A stretch of DNA of 8,060 bases from contig JADFKI010000177.1 in assembly GCA_022565015.1 (NCBI GenBank), positions 1 through 8,060 on the forward strand, written 5' to 3'. The first letter of the stretch is position 1, and every line of letters starts with the position of its first letter. Source of the DNA: Chloroflexota bacterium (GTDB taxonomy: Bacteria; Chloroflexota; Dehalococcoidia; Lucifugimonadales; JADFKI01). Made by a program: the position numbers and the translations under genes. The notes beneath the pieces were generated by a model, which was not told the DNA's origin, searched no databases, and worked only from the letters and a program-made list of their open reading frames with translations. Below are positions 1-5,117 of the stretch, one piece after another.

Positions 1-87
1 CAAGTCGCCGGGGGTGAAGCTGATGGTTGAGTCTTCGTCGGTCTCGAAGGGCGGCCCGCTATCGTTTTCAGCCATTGGCGGCTCGTT
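1..87 (-). other. Start of a cadherin-like / tandem-95-type repeat (residues 1544-1572, truncated)
   Basis: The last visible residues include NEPPMAENDSG followed by FETDEDSTISF. The pattern of Pro-rich start, ND, then T-DED-T is typical of the cadherin-like/tandem-95 family found in long bacterial adhesins and secreted enzymes. Such domains often repeat many times, so the protein probably extends well beyond the window. Confidence 0.65.
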
Positions 88-3000
88 TTGCGACAGTTGA
101 ACGCTTCTGAATTCAATCCAATTAAGGTTGAACAGGTTGTCACCCTCTGAGTTACTCACAAAGACGAAAAACAGCTCGTGGGTGCCGCCCGGATCACTGA
201 CGGGCGCCGTCACGTCTGAATAAACGTTCCATCCACCTGTGGGCGCTATCTCAACAGTGCTGATAACTGGCCCGAAGGGAGAGTCCACACGCACTTCTAC
301 GCCGCCGCCGGGGCCTCCAGACGCGACGCGATACGTGATCGTGTCTATGCCCTCGAGATTCATGGGGTGATATGAGATGAAGTCCCCAGGAGTAAGGGAG
401 GTGATGTCCTGCCCACCCCCGTTCGTGTCGTTGGTTGCGGCCATACCGATGCCTTCGCCGGACGAAAAGTGTTCGGCCTGCTTTCGAAAAGGCTGAAGGA
501 CGTACACACTCCGACCCGTCAGAGAGGAGACATCGGAGGCGCCGTTATCCGTGTACCAGGCTTCAACTACATAAAAAATGTTGTCCGCGTCGCTATGGTC
601 GGAGAACGTCTCGAAAGACCCGCCACAGCCGAAGAGCTCGCTGAACCTGTGCGAGTGGTCATCGTGGCCCAGCGCGGGCTGGAACGACACGCGAGAGCAG
701 TCTATGTGACCTTCGGTGGTGCTTCCATCCTCTGCGTCGACCACCATCACCTCGTAATCTATCTCGTCACCCCAGGCGAAGAACTGCCCTTCCAACGGCG
801 CTTCGATCGTAACGACCGGTAAGCTATTACCGGCTGAAATCAAAACGTTCGCGAATCCTTCAGACCCGTGCGAGTCCGTTACTTTAAGCTGAGCGTTATA
901 GTTTCCTGGCTCTTGATAAGTAAAGCTCGGATTTGGCTCTTCGGAATCTGGTGTGCCGTCTTGGTCGAGGTCCCACTCGTAAGTGATGCCATCGCCCTCA
1001 TCTGGATCAAAGGAGCCCACGCTAGAGAAATTCACTTGAAGCGGTACGAGCCCGGACGTCGGTTCACCACTGGCGACTGCTACCGGACTGCTGTTGGATC
1101 TGACGAATTCGATGCGTATGATCTGTGTGTCCGGACCTTCTCCGGAAAAGCCATTACCCCATTCGATCATGTAAACAGCACCATCAGGCCCGAATTCCAT
1201 GTCTATAGGGTGGGCCAGTGGAATGCCCGAAACAAAGGGCCTTATTTCCTGCACGTTGCCGTCTGCATCAAGCTTCAGCTCCTTGATCCAGTCGCGAGAC
1301 CACTCGTATATGAATACAGAGTCGTCATAAGTCTCAGGGAGCTTGATATCGGAAACAAGGCTTGAGTCGTAGTGATACACCGGACCGCCCATGGCTGTAC
1401 GGCCGCCCACACCTAGTTCGGGAAACTCGGAAGACAGCACATATGGATACCACATCCAAGCGGGTACGGCGGCTGGCAGGTCATGGCTTCCCGTGTTGTT
1501 GGGTGAGTTGTTTACAGGCGCATCGCAGTCGAAAGCAAGGCCGGAATCGCCGGTATCGAAGTCGTAGTCTACATATGGCTGGTTGTCGCCGATGCAGTAT
1601 GGCCAGCCGTGGTTGCCGGGGCCCCTGGCCTGGATGAACTCGTCCAAGCCGATAGGGCCCCTGTCCGCATCGGCGGCGGGGGCGTCTGGTCCAACGTCTC
1701 CAACGTAGAGCCAGCCCGTTTCCGAGTCTATGGAGAAGCGGAATGGATTGCGAAAGCCCATCAGATATATCTCTGGTCGCCCTCCAGAGCCGTCCGGCGG
1801 GAAGAGGTTGCCCGCCGGTATCTCGAACGGCCCGTTCGGCTGCGGGGTGATGCGTAGTATCTTGCCCCGCAGGTCGTCCGTATTGGAAGACGACTTCTGG
1901 GCATCCCAAGGAGACCTGTTCGTCCGCTCGTCTATGGGCGCAAATCCGGCTGACTCAAACGGGTTCGTATTGTCCCCGGTGCTTATGTACAGGTTGCCGA
2001 CCGAGTCGAACTGGAGCGAACCAGCCGAATGGCAGCACTGCTCCCGCTGAGTTGGAATCTCCAACAATACAACTTCCGAGGCCGGGTCCAGCGTGTTCCC
2101 GTCCATCGTGAAGCGGGATACGTGCTGCACTGAAGTTTCTGACGGAGAATAAAAAATGTACACCCACTGGTTTGATTCAAATGAAGGGTCCAGAACGATG
2201 CCCAGGGCACCGTCCTCGTTATCGGTCGATACAGAGAGGACGCCTGCGGTCACCGTGCTGTTCAACACGGGCCTGTATATTTTCACGGCGCCTCCACGCT
2301 CCACGAAGAAGACACGCCCGTCAGGCGCCACGGAAAGCTTCATTGGTTGAATGACATTGGGGTCGAGCACGATCTTCTGGAATACACCGTCGAGTGGCTC
2401 GGCCACGGCGACGTCAACGTAGTTCAAATTGAATAAGCCGCTGTCCATTACGATGCGCAACACGTGAGGACCGGCCTCAAGACCGACCGCGAACGCGGAG
2501 ACATCGGTCCAGTTCTGCCAGCCGCCAGTTGGTTGGAAGGCCATCGACCCGGTCACGTCAATGCCGTCGATCTCGATGTGCAACGACTTGCCTCCCGAGC
2601 CTGCAGACGCGACGCGGGCCGTGATATCGTAGGGCCCCGAATCGGCCACATCCACATCGAATGCCAGCCACTCGCCTTCCTCTATCCACCCAACGTTAAA
2701 TCCGTCGCCAGCGTCCGTTGTGATCTCAATGTCAACATCGTCGCTTCGATACGAACCGCCGTTGTTGCCACCAGTTGTGTCGTGGTAGCCCGCGCCCTCA
2801 CCCCCGGGATTGTAGTCTTCGGCCTCGATGCGACCCGGGAGGACTAAGCCGATTGGAACAGGCGGATCGATGCTGATTTGAAAACTTTGGCCGGTCCGTT
2901 CGACAACCAAGAGCTTCTTGGCGGGGTCGTAGCTCCATGTATCTGATCCTTCGACGACATTCGGGGGATCGGGCCACCTGATTCGCAGCAGGTACGAGTC

Positions 3001-4716
3001 CTCCTCTCCACCTGAGACCGTGACACTGCCTTGGGCCTGGTCGACGTCGATAGTGACGTCCGAGTATTCAATGCCGTCGCCCAGTGGCTTGTGGTATATG
3101 AAATTCGACTGGCCGTTGGGAAAGATGAGGACCGTCTGTTTGCCTTCCGAGGTCTCGTCGCCGTTGCCAGTCGTCGAATTCCTGACGCGCATGGGAATGA
3201 TGGCGCCCGCCCTGATGAAGATAGGGTATTGGTCCAGGGACGTCATGTAATTGATCGTGGTGCCGCCCAGATAGACTGTATCTTGGTCCCAAAAGTCGGT
3301 CCAATCCGAATCGGATGGGAAGGTTATCGATCTCTCGTCGGAATCTGTCGTCAGCGGGGCGACGAATATCTCCTCGCCCAGCCGATGCGTGAAGCTGTTC
3401 TTATCGGCATCTCGAACGATGGAGCCTCCATTTAGATGTGACTCAACGCTGTAGCTGAAGATATAGGGGCCCAGCTCGTCGTGCAGGGTGGCGAAGTATC
3501 GATATATGTCTTCGGTCTCAAGGTCGTGGGTCCAGGGTGGGTGATGTGTCTCGCCCCCATTTGAGCCTCCATTTTCCATGAGGGGCATCATGGCGCCGAG
3601 CTGTGCCCAGCGAATCAGAAGCCTCTTTGTTGGCTTTGTGCCCCAGAAGCCTCCGATCTCCGGTCCGAATGCGCCGTACCCAGCCTCCGCTGAGTCATAC
3701 AAGAATCGAAGGTCTTGCCTGAGGCCGAACCACTCCCCTTCATGGTCGCCAGTCCATCCGATGCTATGCTTTGATATGGGCGCGCCCAAGCCGCCTTGCC
3801 ATGAATAGGGCCTCGCGAAGATGATGCCCTGGGGGTTCTTGCTCAAGGTGTAGTCGAGGAAGTCGGCGTAGTAGTACTGCTTAAAGTCCTGTTTGGACAT
3901 GGGGCCGATGGAGGTATTGACGGTGCCCCCCAGCAAATCGGCGCCCATGTCGGTCTTCCAGCCGTCGATACCCATATCCAGCACGTTGTCCATCTTCGTG
4001 TGCCACCAGGCCTTCGCCTGAGGGTTGGTGAAATCTATGTGAACACCTCTCCCTTTCCACCAGTCGAAGTCCTGTCCGCCGTCCACGGCGTAACCCTGAG
4101 ATTTCACAAAATCGTAGTCGGGGCTGTCGTTGTTTACGAAGCCGGTGATCCAGAGTATTACCCTGACGCCCTGCGCATGGAATTCGTCGATCATCGATTG
4201 GGGATCTGGATATCGTCCAGAATCCCAGACAAAGGTGTTGTAGCGGGTCTCCCACGGACTATCCACTATCACTGCGCCGACGGGTATGTCGCGAGATAGA
4301 TACCCGTCGACAAGAGACGTCGTGCTTGTCTGGGTGTTGGTGTTGTCTTCCCAGACCCACGGCTCCAATGCCCAGCGGGGAACAATCGGTGGGTTGCCCG
4401 GAAAAACGTCGGTCTGGAGAGAATAACGAGGGCTGGGACCGAATTGTCGTTCGGCTCCCGGAACTGGCTTGGGCTCGCCCGCCAGGGGTTGTCCCTGGAT
4501 TTCAAGCCGACTACGAGGAGGCGGTCGTGGTAGGCCCCGGTCAGATGATTGGAGTCCGTCTGAGATTGGAGCTCCCGGATTCAGGCGCAGGACAGTAGGA
4601 TCTTCCTGAGAGGCGGAAGCCGTGGATGGGTCTTCGGCACGGGAAAGGGGACTGACCAAAGAAAGCACGACGATAAGGGCGCCGATACAGATCCTCAGAC
4701 CCAGTCCTCTTGACAT
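1..4716 (-). CDS. Secreted GH31 glycosidase / PQQ-type sugar dehydrogenase fusion with CBM6 and PKD modules (C-terminus outside window)
   Basis: One frame stays open for 1572 codons from the ATG at 4716 down to base 1 and continues beyond. Residues 1-27 are a Sec signal peptide: basic start, hydrophobic core IGALIVVLSLV, then an SRA cleavage site. The order after that is: Pro-rich linker 28-110, GH31 catalytic module about 112-600, CBM6 629-772, soluble sugar dehydrogenase propeller 777-1206, PKD 1210-1296, beta-rich domain 1299-1411, CBM6 1412-1537, and a cadherin-like domain from 1544. Each module is described in its own entry. The start is fixed by an in-frame TAG directly upstream (4719-4717) and by the signal peptide; only a weak GGGA lies ahead of it. 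The inferred role is extracytoplasmic release of a sugar from an alpha-glycoside or glycan, followed by its oxidation. No transmembrane anchor is visible in the window. Module assignments are firm; the substrate is unknown. Confidence 0.95.
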   Translation of the reverse strand, partial: MSRGLGLRICIGALIVVLSLVSPLSRAEDPSTASASQEDPTVLRLNPGAPISDGLQSSDRGLPRPPPRSRLEIQGQPLAGEPKPVPGAERQFGPSPRYSLQTDVFPGNPPIVPRWALEPWVWEDNTNTQTSTTSLVDGYLSRDIPVGAVIVDSPWETRYNTFVWDSGRYPDPQSMIDEFHAQGVRVILWITGFVNNDSPDYDFVKSQGYAVDGGQDFDWWKGRGVHIDFTNPQAKAWWHTKMDNVLDMGIDGWKTDMGADLLGGTVNTSIGPMSKQDFKQYYYADFLDYTLSKNPQGIIFARPYSWQGGLGAPISKHSIGWTGDHEGEWFGLRQDLRFLYDSAEAGYGAFGPEIGGFWGTKPTKRLLIRWAQLGAMMPLMENGGSNGGETHHPPWTHDLETEDIYRYFATLHDELGPYIFSYSVESHLNGGSIVRDADKNSFTHRLGEEIFVAPLTTDSDERSITFPSDSDWTDFWDQDTVYLGGTTINYMTSLDQYPIFIRAGAIIPMRVRNSTTGNGDETSEGKQTVLIFPNGQSNFIYHKPLGDGIEYSDVTIDVDQAQGSVTVSGGEEDSYLLRIRWPDPPNVVEGSDTWSYDPAKKLLVVERTGQSFQISIDPPVPIGLVLPGRIEAEDYNPGGEGAGYHDTTGGNNGGSYRSDDVDIEITTDAGDGFNVGWIEEGEWLAFDVDVADSGPYDITARVASAGSGGKSLHIEIDGIDVTGSMAFQPTGGWQNWTDVSAFAVGLEAGPHVLRIVMDSGLFNLNYVDVAVAEPLDGVFQKIVLDPNVIQPMKLSVAPDGRVFFVERGGAVKIYRPVLNSTVTAGVLSVSTDNEDGALGIVLDPSFESNQWVYIFYSPSETSVQHVSRFTMDGNTLDPASEVVLLEIPTQREQCCHSAGSLQFDSVGNLYISTGDNTNPFESAGFAPIDERTNRSPWDAQKSSSNTDDLRGKILRITPQPNGPFEIPAGNLFPPDGSGGRPEIYLMGFRNPFRFSIDSETGWLYVGDVGPDAPAADADRGPIGLDEFIQARGPGNHGWPYCIGDNQPYVDYDFDTGDSGLAFDCDAPVNNSPNNTGSHDLPAAVPAWMWYPYVLSSEFPELGVGGRTAMGGPVYHYDSSLVSDIKLPETYDDSVFIYEWSRDWIKELKLDADGNVQEIRPFVSGIPLAHPIDMEFGPDGAVYMIEWGNGFSGEGPDTQIIRIEFVRSNSSPVAVASGEPTSGLVPLQVNFSSVGSFDPDEGDGITYEWDLDQDGTPDSEEPNPSFTYQEPGNYNAQLKVTDSHGSEGFANVLISAGNSLPVVTIEAPLEGQFFAWGDEIDYEVMVVDAEDGSTTEGHIDCSRVSFQPALGHDDHSHRFSELFGCGGSFETFSDHSDADNIFYVVEAWYTDNGASDVSSLTGRSVYVLQPFRKQAEHFSSGEGIGMAATNDTNGGGQDITSLTPGDFISYHPMNLEGIDTITYRVASGGPGGGVEVRVDSPFGPVISTVEIAPTGGWNVYSDVTAPVSDPGGTHELFFVFVSNSEGDNLFNLNWIEFRSVQLSQNEPPMAENDSGPPFETDEDSTISFTPGDL
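106..483 (-). other. Second CBM6-like module (residues 1412-1537)
   Basis: This module begins RKQAEHFSS, followed by GGGQDITSLTPGDFISY, NLEGIDTITYRVASGGPGG, VEVRVDSP, TGGWNVYSDV, GTHELFFVFVS and ends FNLNWIEF. It keeps the TGGW and FNLNW signatures of CBM6 but is clearly diverged from the first copy, with Phe in place of the Trp in the ITSLTPGDFISY segment. The divergence argues that it came with the GSDH-PKD half rather than by a recent duplication within the gene. Confidence 0.88.
484..822 (-). other. Beta-rich linker domain between PKD and second CBM6 (residues 1299-1411)
   Basis: The sequence runs LPVVTIEAPLEGQFFAWGDEIDYEVMV, then DCSRVSFQPALGHDDHSH, GCGGSFETF, and VVEAWYTDNGA up to VYVLQP. 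It looks like an Ig-like sandwich with a paired Cys (IDCS and FGCG) and a His/Asp cluster (GHDDHSH) that could hold a metal. I recognise this region as the one commonly found between PKD and the C-terminal CBM in secreted GSDH proteins, but I cannot assign a function. Confidence 0.7.
829..1089 (-). other. PKD domain (residues 1210-1296)
   Basis: The pattern SPVAVASGEPTSGLVPLQVNF, then SFDPDEGDGITYEWDLDQDG, then PSFTYQEPGNYNAQLKVTDSHG is a complete PKD immunoglobulin-like fold, including the YEWDLD core. The stretch DLDQDGTPDSEE is rich in regularly placed acidic residues and could bind calcium. PKD domains act as spacers or protein/glycan contact modules in secreted bacterial enzymes. This one commonly follows GSDH propellers. 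Confidence 0.9.
1099..2388 (-). other. Soluble PQQ-type sugar dehydrogenase (GSDH) beta-propeller (residues 777-1206)
   Basis: The domain starts with PMKLSVAPDGRVFFVERGG, the usual first blade of GSDH-family propellers. It continues with LGIVLDPSFESNQWVYIFYS, QCCHSAGSLQFD, LYISTGDNTNP (Asp915), DLRGKILRI, PEIYLMGFRNPF, GWLYVGDVGPDA, PGNHGWPYC and DMEFGPDGAVYMIEWG. His896 aligns with the catalytic His of Acinetobacter soluble glucose dehydrogenase, and Arg989-Asn990 with its substrate/PQQ-contacting Arg-Asn pair. Such enzymes oxidise the anomeric carbon of an aldose to a lactone and pass electrons to a carrier. The Asp before the catalytic His is replaced by a Cys-Cys pair (894-895), so activity is likely but not certain. 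No cytochrome domain is visible in the window. Confidence 0.92.
2401..2832 (-). other. First CBM6-like carbohydrate-binding module (residues 629-772)
   Basis: The module opens with the diagnostic RIEAEDY and continues through GYHDTTGGN, then VGWIEEGEWLAFDV, YDITARVAS, LHIEIDG, TGGWQNW, AGPHVLRIVMDSG and closes with FNLNYVDV. This is the full strand order of family 6 modules. The Trp in GEW, the aromatic pair in TGGWQNW and the Asn in FNLNY are the usual sugar-contacting positions. The acidic EAED start is the usual structural calcium site. It lies between the hydrolase and the dehydrogenase, so it may hold both at the same glycan. Confidence 0.93.
2917..4383 (-). other. GH31 alpha-glycosidase catalytic module (residues about 112-600)
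   Basis: The TIM-barrel hallmarks appear in the right order. A WALEPWVW entry strand is followed by a VIVDSPWE strand with Asp152, then FVWDSGRYPDP, then ILWITGFVN. The nucleophile motif is GWKTDMG with Asp256, comparable to the KTDFGE nucleophile motif of alpha-xylosidase YicI. The acid/base motif is GWTGDHEGEW with Asp324, 68 residues later, which is the normal family spacing. IRWAQLGAMMPLMENGG gives the late-barrel strand. After the barrel come the proximal beta-sandwich (EEIFVAPL, PIFIRAGAIIPM) and a distal sandwich. Two oddities stand out. The usual DIGGF motif reads EIGGF (Glu353), and the N-terminal beta-sandwich that normally precedes the barrel is absent. KTD rather than WxD at the nucleophile argues against a plain maltase-type enzyme, but the substrate cannot be read from sequence. 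Confidence 0.93.
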
Positions 4717-4749
4717 CTAGTTTCCCATCGTGCGAATCCGAACTACTTT

Positions 4750-4777
4750 ATCATAGCTCACTATTCAAAGGGGTTAA
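4750..4777 (-). promoter_or_regulatory. Candidate sigma70-type promoter for the leftward fusion gene
   Basis: On the minus strand, TTAACC at 4777-4772 and TATGAT at 4755-4750 are 16 bases apart. The -10 box matches the consensus at five of six positions; the -35 box is weaker. It would start transcription about 25-30 bases upstream of the ATG at 4716. It is the best candidate in the region but is not certain. Confidence 0.4.
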
Positions 4778-4840
4778 TCCACTCTTCCAAGATTCCCCTA
4801 CAGACATCGGGAGCCAAAAATATACGCCTCTGCGCTCGTC

Positions 4841-4987
4841 AAGACCCGGAGCCTGTACGAAGTAAGGGGAATGAGAATCCTCCCGTCACAGTTTAAGAAT
4901 CGTCAGTTAGGATATCCTCAGCCCACAGAGGTGTACAGAGGCGCAGTCCACCCATGCCTAACTGGAAGACACGGGCCTGTACCAAGT
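4841..4987. repeat. Imperfect direct repeat in the divergent promoter region
   Basis: AAGACCCGGAGCCTGTACGA followed by AGT at 4841-4863 recurs as AAGACACGGGCCTGTACCAA followed by GT at 4966-4987, with two mismatches and a one-base gap. The copies are 125 bases apart, start to start. They could be regulator-binding sites or remnants of a dispersed repeat. Confidence 0.35.
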
Positions 4988-5060
4988 CCTATTAGAGCAA
5001 CCCACGTCCTCATTCGCCGCCTCACCCAAAGATATGACTGTTCCGCCGTCTTAGCCGTGT

Positions 5061-5089
5061 TTGACCGAGGGCCATGGCATTGTTAAACT
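5061..5089 (+). promoter_or_regulatory. Candidate sigma70-type promoter for the LuxR-type regulator
   Basis: TTGACC at 5061-5066 matches the -35 consensus at five of six positions. It is followed after exactly 17 bases by TAAACT at 5084-5089, a four-of-six -10 box. Initiation near 5096 would leave a short leader of about 22 bases carrying the Shine-Dalgarno site. Confidence 0.5.
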
Positions 5090-5100
5090 CTGCGCATCAT

Positions 5101-5108
5101 GGAAGGAG
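5101..5108 (+). promoter_or_regulatory. Shine-Dalgarno site of the LuxR-type regulator
   Basis: GGAAGGAG lies nine bases ahead of the ATG at 5118. This decides the start: the earlier ATG at 5099 is in another frame, and the frame from 5118 puts the zinc-ribbon cysteines right at the N-terminus. Confidence 0.8.
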
Positions 5109-5117
5109 TCTGCGGCA

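Larger units (their letters stand above)
4717..5117. other. Divergent intergenic region
   Basis: This 401-base spacer separates two head-to-head genes. It is more AT-rich than its flanks around 4740-4830. It holds promoter candidates in both directions, an imperfect direct repeat and a Shine-Dalgarno site, listed separately. A 71-codon open frame at 4871-5086 has no recognisable protein features and no good ribosome site, so I do not call it a gene. No terminator, riboswitch or tRNA is visible. Confidence 0.85.

Noticed and set aside
2397..2840. Possibility that GH31 and sugar dehydrogenase are two adjacent genes
   Set aside because: Catalytic codons in both modules fall in the same frame. 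I translated the joining region through CBM6 without meeting a stop, and there is no internal ribosome site with a new signal peptide.
435..3808. Many plus-strand open frames (for example 469-822, 868-1365, 2464-2847, 3031-3435)
   Set aside because: They lie antisense to the fusion gene, whose minus-strand frame shows recognisable GH31, CBM6, GSDH and PKD motifs throughout. The antisense products have none.
3881..4505. Minus-strand open frames at 3881-4255 and 4269-4505
   Set aside because: They are in a different frame from the GH31 barrel, which reads through the same bases with its catalytic motifs.
4825..4943. Eight-base inverted repeat CGCCTCTG / CAGAGGCG
   Set aside because: It is short and the arms are about 100 bases apart, so chance is a sufficient explanation.
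4871..5086. Small plus-strand open frame in the spacer
   Set aside because: It has no good Shine-Dalgarno site, no recognisable motif and an unlikely composition. It also overlaps the promoter candidate for the regulator.
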